Source: Bordetella parapertussis
Lineage (GTDB): Bacteria; Pseudomonadota; Gammaproteobacteria; Burkholderiales; SG8-41
Reading direction: 5' to 3'
NCBI GenBank assembly: GCA_945901405.1
Contig: CAMDLH010000026.1
Location: forward strand, 1 to 46,622
Length of the DNA: 46,622 nucleotides
This document shows positions 35,745 through 42,821 of this stretch, piece by piece. Positions within the stretch are counted from its first letter, which is position 1. Every line of letters begins with the position of its first letter. A model generated the notes under the pieces. That model made no database searches. It saw only the letters and a program-made list of their open reading frames with translations, and was not told the origin of the DNA. The position numbers and the translations under genes are program-made.

Positions 35745-36509
35745 TTATACGGGCCTCAACACCTCGCTCAACACCCCTAACGCATTCAAGGCCGGCGCAA
35801 AGCCGCTGAACGGCGCGGTCTGGATCACGGCTTCGATCACTTCTTCGCGCGTGGCGCCGAGGTTTAGCGCGGCCTGGCCGAATTTCTTGATCTGGCTTTC
35901 GAGCTTTAACGCGGTGAAGCTCGCCACTGAAATCAGCACGCGCTGTTTGTGTTCGAGGCCCGGCCGGAACCAGATTTCGCCATAGCCATACTGGATGGCG
36001 ACGGGGTAGAGCGCACCGGTGACGGGGTTGCCGGGCGCGGCATAGCCCTTGCTGCCGTCTTCGCGATGTAGCGCATTCATTAGTTCCGTGCCGCGCACGG
36101 TGAGGGTTTCGAGGCTGTCATCGCGCGGCGCTTGCGGGTGGATGTTGATGTGGTGCTTTGCGAATACTTCCGCCGCTGCGCCTAGCGCCTCTTCGGATGC
36201 GGCGAAGCCGGCGTAAATGCCGATCTGAATCAACACCTCCTGTATGGCCGTTGGAGTTACGCCGATGTTGAGCGCCGCGCCTACGTAGCGGCGCAGCACT
36301 TGCAGGCGCTGCACGGAGCCAAGTGCGGCGAGCGTGCACAGCATGCGATCCTTCAATTCCATGCCGGGGCGGCTCCACACGATGCCGAATTCGGCTTCGG
36401 ACATGAAGTCGCGAAATCCCGGCGCGGCCTCCGGTTGCGGCTGCTCCGCGCCGAACAGGCGCGCGCGCATGGCTTCGCCTTGCTGGCGTAATTCACTGCG
36501 TGTGGTCAT
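35745..36509 (-). CDS. Carboxymuconolactone-decarboxylase family protein, two domains
   Basis: The protein has 254 residues. Two CMD domains are recognisable: about 45-120 (GIVWSRPGMELKDRMLCTLAALGSVQRLQVL) and about 165-250 (EIWFRPGLEHKQRVLISVASFTALKLESQIKKF), each followed by an IGVTPTAIQEVLIQIGIYAG or LGATREEVIEAVIQTAPFSG helix. Members decarboxylate gamma-carboxymuconolactone or act in related ring-cleavage or stress reactions. The AhpD CxxC is absent. AAAGGAGG precedes the ATG. It is divergent from the hydrolase gene. Confidence 0.85.
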   Translation of the reverse strand: MTTRSELRQQGEAMRARLFGAEQPQPEAAPGFRDFMSEAEFGIVWSRPGMELKDRMLCTLAALGSVQRLQVLRRYVGAALNIGVTPTAIQEVLIQIGIYAGFAASEEALGAAAEVFAKHHINIHPQAPRDDSLETLTVRGTELMNALHREDGSKGYAAPGNPVTGALYPVAIQYGYGEIWFRPGLEHKQRVLISVASFTALKLESQIKKFGQAALNLGATREEVIEAVIQTAPFSGFAPALNALGVLSEVLRPV

Positions 36510-36538
36510 TTGTTGCCTCCTTTTCGAGGCGGCTATCT

Positions 36539-36544
36539 TATAAT
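36539..36544 (+). promoter_or_regulatory. Candidate -10 of the hydrolase-Bug operon
   Basis: TATAAT lies 92 bases upstream of the chosen hydrolase ATG. No good -35 is found at 16-18 bases. Just downstream ATTCA and TGAAT face each other around 36547-36563 and could be an operator. Confidence 0.35.
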
Positions 36545-36635
36545 CAATTCAATGCGACTGAATCATTTTACGAATGGAACATCTCAAACAATTATTGAAC
36601 GCCAACGACGGGCCGCCGGATCACGGAGTCGCGGC

Positions 36636-37487
36636 ATGAGCGCGCGCTTCGAGCCGGTGACGGGCCGTTATCTCACTCTCGAGTTGCTGGGCAAGCCGCA
36701 TCGCGTTTATGTGGAGGAGGCCGGCGCGGGCATCCCGCTTTTGTGCCTGCACACTGCGGGCGCGGATACGCGCCAGTATCGCGCGCTGATGAACGACGCG
36801 CGCGTGCTCAGTGATTTTCGCGTGATCGCGTTCGACATGCCGTGGCACGGCAAATCGTCGCCGCCGGCGGGCTGGCACAACGCCGAATACCGGCTCACCT
36901 CGCGCGACTATCTCGACATGATTCTGGGCATGGCGGATGCGCTGCAACTCGACAAGCCGGTGGCAATGGGCTGCTCGATCGGCGGGCGCATCGTGTTGCA
37001 TCTGGCGCTGGAATATCCCGAACGCTTTCGCGCGCTCATCGGCTTGCAGGCGGGCGCGCACGTGGAGCCGTACTACGATCTGAATTGGCTGCATCGCCCC
37101 GACGTGCATGGCGGCGAGGTTGCCGCCGGCATCGTGTCGGGCCTGATGGGGCCGCGCAGCCCGGAGTCAGAGCGCTGGGAGACGTTGTGGCACTACATGC
37201 AGGGCGGGCCGGGCGTGTTCAAGGGCGATCTGCATTTTTATACCAAGGACGGTGACATCCGCGCGCGCGTTGGTGAGATAGATACCACGCGTTGTCCGCT
37301 GTATCTGCTCTCCGGCGAATACGATTACTCGTGCACGCCTGACGACACGCGCGATCTCGCGCGTCGGATCAAGGGCACGCGGGCCGTCATCATGGAGGGC
37401 CTCGGGCATTTTCCAATGAGCGAAAACCCCGAGCGGTTTTTGAGTTACCTGATGCCGGTGCTGGACGAGATACGTGGCGCGCGATGA
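36636..37487 (+). CDS. Alpha/beta hydrolase
   Basis: This alpha/beta-hydrolase-fold enzyme has 283 residues. The nucleophile is S114 in GCSIGG, the probable acid is D230 in SGEYDYSC and the histidine is H258 in GLGHFPMSE. The oxyanion region is LHTAGADTRQYR. Close families include ring-cleavage product hydrolases and enol-lactone hydrolases, which would suit the CMD neighbours, but the substrate is unknown. The ATG at 36636 has GGAG 7 bases upstream. An earlier ATG at 36552 is possible. The stop overlaps the next gene by four bases. Confidence 0.88.
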   Translation: MSARFEPVTGRYLTLELLGKPHRVYVEEAGAGIPLLCLHTAGADTRQYRALMNDARVLSDFRVIAFDMPWHGKSSPPAGWHNAEYRLTSRDYLDMILGMADALQLDKPVAMGCSIGGRIVLHLALEYPERFRALIGLQAGAHVEPYYDLNWLHRPDVHGGEVAAGIVSGLMGPRSPESERWETLWHYMQGGPGVFKGDLHFYTKDGDIRARVGEIDTTRCPLYLLSGEYDYSCTPDDTRDLARRIKGTRAVIMEGLGHFPMSENPERFLSYLMPVLDEIRGAR

Positions 37488-38473
37488 TAGTACGTAAGTT
37501 ATTAATTATTAAACATTTTTTTGTTAGCACGGGATTGGCCGTTTGCGGCCACGGCGCACTGGCCGCGCAACCCGCGGCGTATCCCGCGAAGCCCATACGC
37601 CTGCTCGTGGGCGTTGCGCCTGGTGGCGGCACCGATTTCGCGGCGCGGCTCGTCGGCGCGAAACTCGCCGAGAAATTCGGCCAGCCGGTCATCACCGACA
37701 ACCGCACCGGCGCCACCGGCAACATCGCGATGGAACTCACCGCGAAGGCCGCGCTAGATGGTTACACCTTCGTCGTGTTCAATGTCGGGCACCTCACCTC
37801 GGTGCTGCTGTCGCGCGGCGCGCGCATCGACGCGGTGAAAGATTTCGCGCCGGTGAGCCAGATTGCCACCGGCACGCTGATGCTGGTGGCGCACGCCGGC
37901 GTGCCGGCGAAGACGCTGAAGGATTTCATCGCCTACGCGCGCGCAAGGCCGGGGCAGGTGAACTACGGCTCCGGCGGCATCGCCAGCAATCAGCACCTGG
38001 CGCTGGAGTTATTAAAGCGCGAAACACGGCTCGATCTCACGCACGTGCCATACAAGGGCGGCGGGCCGATGACGGTCGATCTTGTTTCCGGGCAGGTGCA
38101 GGTGGCCATCTCCAACATCCTCAGTTTTTATCCGCACGTGAAAGCCGGGCGCCTCACCGCGCTGGCGGTCACCGCGGAAAAGCGCAGCCCGCTAGCGCCG
38201 GAGGTGCCGACCATCGCCGAGCTGGGTTACCCCAAGGTGCAGAGCGATATCTGGCAGGGCGTGCTCGCACCCGCGAAAACGCCGCCGGCGGTTATCGACA
38301 AGATGTCGCGCGCGATCGCCGAGGCCGTGGCCGAGCCGGAGGTCGTGCAGAAACTCGTGGCGCAGGGCGGCGGCGCCGTGGGCAGCACGCCCAGGGCGTT
38401 TGGCGAATTTCTCAAGCATGAAACCAGCCGCTGGCTGACGCTGGCGCGCGAAGTGAATATCACTGCCGATTAG
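37484..38473 (+). CDS. Bug/TctC family periplasmic solute receptor 2
   Basis: The protein has 329 residues with a signal peptide (MIVRKLLIIKHFF..., cleavage near ALAA, residue 28) and mature start QPAAYPAKPIRLLVGVAPGGGTD. Family motifs DNRTGATGNIAME, THVPYKGGGP and GVLAPAKTP are present. The ATG overlaps the hydrolase stop as ATGA, which ties its ligand to that enzyme's pathway. The first ten codons are markedly AT-rich compared with the rest and partly resemble the dispersed motif read in reverse, but too weakly to score. Confidence 0.92.
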   Translation: MIVRKLLIIKHFFVSTGLAVCGHGALAAQPAAYPAKPIRLLVGVAPGGGTDFAARLVGAKLAEKFGQPVITDNRTGATGNIAMELTAKAALDGYTFVVFNVGHLTSVLLSRGARIDAVKDFAPVSQIATGTLMLVAHAGVPAKTLKDFIAYARARPGQVNYGSGGIASNQHLALELLKRETRLDLTHVPYKGGGPMTVDLVSGQVQVAISNILSFYPHVKAGRLTALAVTAEKRSPLAPEVPTIAELGYPKVQSDIWQGVLAPAKTPPAVIDKMSRAIAEAVAEPEVVQKLVAQGGGAVGSTPRAFGEFLKHETSRWLTLAREVNITAD

Positions 38474-38487
38474 TCGCGGAGCGCACA

Positions 38488-39096
38488 TTGAGCGACGATC
38501 CACTCTACAAGGGCGGCTTTCCCAACCCGGACCGGCTGGGATTCATTCCGCTGCGGCAATCGTCGGGCGACGAACCCGATGCGAAGGAAATCGAACGTGC
38601 GGCCGGCATCCTCGGCAGGCCGGTGCGCGAGACCGATGCCGAGGGTTACGAATGCGAAATCGTGGGCGCGGCTGTCGGGGGCGGCGCGGGCAGCATCGCC
38701 TATGTCGCGAGCCGTGCGAAAAAGCAGGGGCAGTACGTTGACATCGAGTTTCGATTGCACCTGCGCGCGCCCGGCGGCACGCACAATTCATGGGACGTGC
38801 AAACCTACAATCCCTACTTCGGCTGCGACGTTCGTTTCTTCCAATGGATCGGCCGGCACGCAATCCTGATCTATCGCGAAAAACATCGCACCTATGTGTG
38901 CAAGGTCAAGGCCGCCGCCGAACCCGTGTTCGTGAAGATCGAGGATGATTGGATCATCAACGGGCGCACGCTGGCCTACTGGGGCTGGGAGGCCACGCAG
39001 GTGAGCAGGCTCACACTGCCTGATCTCACTGCGCTGGATGCGGTGTCCGAAGAAGAAGCGAAAGCGCAGCGCTTGCTGCCGTCGAAATACTGGTAA
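38488..39096 (+). CDS. Conserved-looking protein of unknown function
   Basis: The protein has 202 residues, soluble, with mixed alpha/beta character. Segments include GFPNPDRLGFIPLRQS, VGGGAGSIAYVASRAKKQGQYVDIEF, YNPYFGCDVRFFQWIGRHAILIYREKH and WIINGRTLAYWGWE. I do not recognise a family. The start is a TTG at 38488 with GGAG upstream. It lies 14 bases after the Bug gene and is likely in the same operon. The codon pattern and length support a real gene. Confidence 0.7.
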   Translation: MSDDPLYKGGFPNPDRLGFIPLRQSSGDEPDAKEIERAAGILGRPVRETDAEGYECEIVGAAVGGGAGSIAYVASRAKKQGQYVDIEFRLHLRAPGGTHNSWDVQTYNPYFGCDVRFFQWIGRHAILIYREKHRTYVCKVKAAAEPVFVKIEDDWIINGRTLAYWGWEATQVSRLTLPDLTALDAVSEEEAKAQRLLPSKYW

Positions 39097-39103
39097 GCGG
39101 CGG

Positions 39104-40087
39104 CTACCCGCTCACCGGAATCTTCGCCTCGCGCACCACGCGCTTCCATTTCTCGACATCGCTCTTTATGCGATTGTGGAACTGCTCGGGCGGGCCGCCG
39201 GCGGGCTCCATGCCTTCGTTCTCGAACCATTTCTGCATGGCGGGGGTTTTCATGATGCGCGAGACTTCGCGGTTCCATTGCTGGATGATGTTTTGCGGCA
39301 GCGCTTTCGGTCCCCACATGCCGTACCAGTGGATCACTTCAAAGCCGGGCAGCGTTTCGCTGATCGAGGGCACATCGGGCAATGAACGCGAGCGTTTGCC
39401 CGGCGTGATGCCGATCGCGCGCAGCCGGCCGCTGCGGATGTGCGGAATCGCCGGCACCATGCTGCTGAAGCTGGTATGCACCTCGGCGGCAAGCAGCGCC
39501 GTCACTACCGGGCCGGAGCCCTTGTAGGGCACGTGGGTGATGTTTGCCTTGGTGTCCAGCTTGAAGAGTTCTCCTGCGAGATGCCCCAGGCCGCCGGTGC
39601 CGGCGGAACCGTAGTTGAATTTGCCCGGCGCAGCGCGCGCGGCCTCGATGAATTCCTTCATGCTCTTGATGGGCGAGGTGGGGTGCATGGTGACCACCAG
39701 GCCGGTCTCGCCGATCAGGATGATGGGCTGAATGTCGGTGACGGTGTCGTAAGGCAACTTGTGCAACGCCGCGTTGGAGCCGTAGCTGCCGGACACCAGA
39801 ATCAGCGTGTAGCCGTCGGGCGGCGCGTTGACCACGATCCCCGCGCCGATGGTGCCGCCGCCGCCGCCGCGATTGTCGACGATGATGGGCTGGCCCCACG
39901 CTTCGTGCAACTGCGGCCCGATCAGGCGCGCCAGCGTGTCGGAGCCGCCGCCCGGCGCGAAGGGCGTCACCACGCGGATGGGTTTAGTGGGGTACTTGCC
40001 TTGAGTTTGTGCGTGTGCGCCCGCGATGCCGGCGGCAAGCAGGCATGCGGCTAGTGCATTGATGGTGTGAGTCAACGTGGTTGGCAT
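39104..40087 (-). CDS. Bug/TctC family periplasmic solute receptor 3
   Basis: The protein has 327 residues. The signal peptide ends GAHAQ (about 27), then TQGKYPTKPIRVVTPFAPGGGSDTLAR. DNRGGGGGTIGAGIV, ITHVPYKGSGP and YGMWGPKALPQ are the remaining family features. The ATG at 40087 fits the signal peptide. An upstream ORF extension lies in the divergent promoter region. Its stop is 7 bases from the stop of the unknown gene at 39096, convergent. It is divergent from the SDR gene. Confidence 0.93.
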   Translation of the reverse strand: MPTTLTHTINALAACLLAAGIAGAHAQTQGKYPTKPIRVVTPFAPGGGSDTLARLIGPQLHEAWGQPIIVDNRGGGGGTIGAGIVVNAPPDGYTLILVSGSYGSNAALHKLPYDTVTDIQPIILIGETGLVVTMHPTSPIKSMKEFIEAARAAPGKFNYGSAGTGGLGHLAGELFKLDTKANITHVPYKGSGPVVTALLAAEVHTSFSSMVPAIPHIRSGRLRAIGITPGKRSRSLPDVPSISETLPGFEVIHWYGMWGPKALPQNIIQQWNREVSRIMKTPAMQKWFENEGMEPAGGPPEQFHNRIKSDVEKWKRVVREAKIPVSG

Positions 40088-40128
40088 GGTGGAAGTGGTA
40101 ATAGTGGGCCGCCGGGCGGCGCGACAAT

Positions 40129-40152
40129 TTGATACGTTCAGGTAGTATACAA
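40129..40152. promoter_or_regulatory. Inverted repeat in the Bug/SDR divergent promoter region, GntR-like
   Basis: TTGATAC (40129-40135) and GTATACAA (40145-40152) are imperfect inverted repeats around 9 bases. Half-sites of this look are used by GntR-family regulators with FCD domains. No such regulator gene is in the window. The site could control the divergent receptor and reductase together. Confidence 0.4.
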
Positions 40153-40181
40153 AGAACAACCGCCAGGAAGGAGATGCGAAC

Positions 40182-40937
40182 ATGGATTTGCGATTGAAGG
40201 GAAAAACCGCGCTGGTAACGGGCGCCAGTCAGGGGCTGGGTAAAGCGATTGCGGTGGGGTTGGCCGCGGAGGGCGTGCAAGTGGCGATCACCGCGCGGCG
40301 GCGCGAGTTGCTGGAAAAAGTCGCGGCGGAAATTGAACAAAAAGGCGGATTGAAACCGGTGATTATCGCCGCCGATCTGTATCCTGAAAATGCCTCAGAT
40401 GACATCGCCGCGCAGGCGTTAAAGGCGATGGGCCGCGTCGATATCGTCGCCAACTCGGCCGGCGGCAGCAGGCCGCTGCCGCTGGATGGTTCGAAGGAAG
40501 CGTGGCTTGAAGGCATGACGCTGAATTTCTGGCGGCTGCGCGAACTCACGCACGCATTGCTGCCGTCGATGATTGAACACAAATTCGGCCGCGTGATCAA
40601 TCTCACCGGCACGCGCGAGCCGCGCAATCTGAATGCCGCGCACGCGGCCAAGGCGGCGGTGCATGTGTGGTCGAAAGGTTTATCGAAGGTGGTGGCGAAA
40701 GACGGCATCACGGTCAATTGTTTACAGCCCGGCAAATTGCGCAGCGAACAAATCGACAAACGCATGCCCACCGAGGAAGCGCGCCGCGCGTGGGCAAAAA
40801 AAGAAGTGCCGATGGAGCGCGTGGGCGAGCCGGAAGAGTTGGCGGACCTCGCAGTGTTTCTCGCCTCGCCGCGCGCGGGTTATATCTCGGGCAACGTGAT
40901 CGCGGTGGATGGGGCGGCGCGGTACTTTGCGTTCTAG
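40182..40937 (+). CDS. Atypical short-chain dehydrogenase/reductase
   Basis: This SDR-fold protein has 251 residues with the cofactor motif TGASQGLG (13-20), NSAGG in the NAG position, and the C-terminal GNVIAVDGA. The usual catalytic Ser and YxxxK are altered: the strand reads INLTGTREP and the helix reads NAAHAAKAA, so the lysine is kept but the residue four before it is alanine. It may be a non-classical SDR or a non-catalytic form. AGGAAGGAG lies 6 bases before the ATG. The stop TAG shares the palindrome CTAG with the convergent Bug gene. Confidence 0.85.
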   Translation: MDLRLKGKTALVTGASQGLGKAIAVGLAAEGVQVAITARRRELLEKVAAEIEQKGGLKPVIIAADLYPENASDDIAAQALKAMGRVDIVANSAGGSRPLPLDGSKEAWLEGMTLNFWRLRELTHALLPSMIEHKFGRVINLTGTREPRNLNAAHAAKAAVHVWSKGLSKVVAKDGITVNCLQPGKLRSEQIDKRMPTEEARRAWAKKEVPMERVGEPEELADLAVFLASPRAGYISGNVIAVDGAARYFAF

Positions 40938-41902
40938 TCCAGCCGCACGTTCACCTGCTTTTGCACGTCACGCCAGCGCCGGTCTTCAGATTCCAGCAGC
41001 TTCAAAAAATCCGCCGGCGTGCCGGGCGTGGGGTCGAAGGTCTGCGCGGTGAAGCGCTCTTTCACGTCGGGTGCGTTGATCGCGCGTGCGATTTCGCGAT
41101 TGAGCACCGTGACGATGTCCTTCGGCATGTTGGCGGGGCCGAGCATGCCGTACCATTGAAATGACACGAAATCCTTCACGCCTTGTTCGACGAAGGTGGG
41201 CACGTTGGGCAGCAGCGGATGGCGCTGCGGGCTGGTGATGGCGAGCATCTTGAGGCGGTTGGTGCGGATGAAGGGCATCGCCGCGGGCACTGCGTTCATC
41301 ACCAGCGGTATCTGTCCGCCTACGGCATCGGCGAGCGACGGCCCGCCGCCTTTGTACGGCACATGATTCAGCGTGAGTCCGGTTTTCAGCCGCAGCCACT
41401 CGTAGAGCATGTGCGGGCCGCTGGCAAGGCCGCTCGAACCCATGGCGAGTTTTTCGCTTTGCGCGCGCGGCAACGCGAGCAAATCCTTCAACGTGCTGGC
41501 GCTGAACGATGGGTGCGCGCACAGCGCCTGCGGCGAGGTTGCGATCAGGTTTAACGGAGTGAAATCCTTGATCGCGTCGTAGCGCTGCTTTGAGTACACC
41601 AGCGCGTTGATCGTATGCGGCGCGTCGGCGAGCAGTATGGTGTAGCCGTCACCCAATGCTTTCGCGGCGAGCTCGGTGCCGATCAAGCCCGTGGCGCCGG
41701 GGCGGTTGTCGATAACGAAAGTCTGGCCGAGATATTCGTTGAGCTTGGCGCCGATGGCGCGCCCGGTGATGTCGGAGCCGCCGCCGGGCGGGTAGGGCAC
41801 GACCATGCGCACCGGGCGTGATGGGTATTTTTCGGCGGCGAGCGCTTGTGACACGGGCGCAATGCATATCGCCGCCAGCAACGCATGAGCAATCAGTTTC
41901 AT
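40934..41902 (-). CDS. Bug/TctC family periplasmic solute receptor 4
   Basis: The protein has 322 residues. A signal peptide ends near QALAA (about 23), then EKYPSRPVRMVVPYPPGGGSDITGR. DNRPGATGLIGTE, NHVPYKGGGPSLADAV and YGMLGPANMP are present. The ATG at 41902 overlaps the TGA of the upstream DUF3047 gene by one base (TGATG). A TTG one codon earlier is less likely. It may be cotranscribed with the DUF3047 gene. Confidence 0.93.
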   Translation of the reverse strand: MKLIAHALLAAICIAPVSQALAAEKYPSRPVRMVVPYPPGGGSDITGRAIGAKLNEYLGQTFVIDNRPGATGLIGTELAAKALGDGYTILLADAPHTINALVYSKQRYDAIKDFTPLNLIATSPQALCAHPSFSASTLKDLLALPRAQSEKLAMGSSGLASGPHMLYEWLRLKTGLTLNHVPYKGGGPSLADAVGGQIPLVMNAVPAAMPFIRTNRLKMLAITSPQRHPLLPNVPTFVEQGVKDFVSFQWYGMLGPANMPKDIVTVLNREIARAINAPDVKERFTAQTFDPTPGTPADFLKLLESEDRRWRDVQKQVNVRLD

Positions 41903-42684
41903 CAACGCTGTATCGCCGTTGACGGCTGCACGCCGCGCTTGAACACGATGTCGCCGTAGTAGGCGTGTACGTTTTCACCGGTGTTGTCGGTGTCGGTCAT
42001 CACCGCCACCGAGGTGATGCGCCCCGGCTCCTCGCCGAAGGCGCGGCGATAATCATCGTATACGTTGCGCAGCATGTCCTGCCACAGGCCAACCTTTTCG
42101 CGTCCCGATTCGGCGACGATCATCTTGATGCGGGTGGTGTGCAGATTGGGCAGCACGGTGTCGACCGGCACGCGGTTTTCCCAGATGTACATCAGCGTCG
42201 CGTAAGGCAATTGCTGGCCGGTGACGAGACGTATGTTGTCGAAGAACACGCGGTCGTCGAACGAGAGTTTATCCATGTCGCCGGCGAAGGCGACCACCAC
42301 GCGCACGGGTGAGTCTTCAAGATGCTTGGTGCGATTGTCGGCGGTCTTGATGAGATCGGTGGTTTTCCACTGCCAACTCAAAATCGGAAATTCGCGCGGG
42401 TCGATGTCGAGCCGATGCACCAGCCCCGATGCCGACGCATCGGCGTGCGCCTTGACCACGGTGCGTCCGTCGTAACTGACGAGCTTGTATTGCGTGGGCT
42501 TCTTGAATTTCGACAGCGTCCAGCGCCGCCAGCCCTCGGGCAGTTTGCCGTCTTCCGCGGGTTTGTTCTTGGAAAATATTTTTACGTACGGCAGCGCGAT
42601 TTCGTGCGGGCCGCCGGGCGTGGTGGCGCAGCCCGCAAACAGCAGTGCGGCAATCAGCAATGGCGCAAACAGTCGGCGTGTCAT
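41902..42684 (-). CDS. DUF3047 lipoprotein
   Basis: The protein has 260 residues. The lipoprotein signal ends LLFAGC (C19), so it is anchored in the envelope. The body matches DUF3047 by segments FPILSWQWKTTDLIKTADNRTK, VRVVVAFAGDMDKL, YIWENRVPVDTVLPN and ITSVAVMTDTDNTGENVHAYYGDI. The function of the family is unknown. The beta-rich pattern suggests a carbohydrate-binding-like fold. GAGGAG precedes the ATG. The longer open frame upstream (to 43461) runs antisense-phase through the amidase gene and is a shadow. Confidence 0.85.
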   Translation of the reverse strand: MTRRLFAPLLIAALLFAGCATTPGGPHEIALPYVKIFSKNKPAEDGKLPEGWRRWTLSKFKKPTQYKLVSYDGRTVVKAHADASASGLVHRLDIDPREFPILSWQWKTTDLIKTADNRTKHLEDSPVRVVVAFAGDMDKLSFDDRVFFDNIRLVTGQQLPYATLMYIWENRVPVDTVLPNLHTTRIKMIVAESGREKVGLWQDMLRNVYDDYRRAFGEEPGRITSVAVMTDTDNTGENVHAYYGDIVFKRGVQPSTAIQR

Positions 42685-42800
42685 GAATCTCCTCGTCGCA
42701 ACGCAGCGCCCGTATCTGATTTTCAGCCGGGCGCTTTTATCGTTTGCAACACATTGTAGAGGGCTGCGCAGGTCTCGACTATCGGTGTATCGGGGATATT

Positions 42801-42821
42801 CATAAGTATTTGTTTTTATTG
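42801..42821 (-). repeat. Dispersed AT-rich motif, copy 5
   Basis: On the minus strand this is the exact consensus. Its first bases contain the amiC stop codon (CAA TAA), so the motif begins inside the coding end and extends into the 131-base gap before the DUF3047 gene. Confidence 0.85.

Noticed and set aside
34612..36509. AhpD-type peroxidase activity for the CMD proteins
   Set aside because: The CxxC active-site pair is absent from both proteins.
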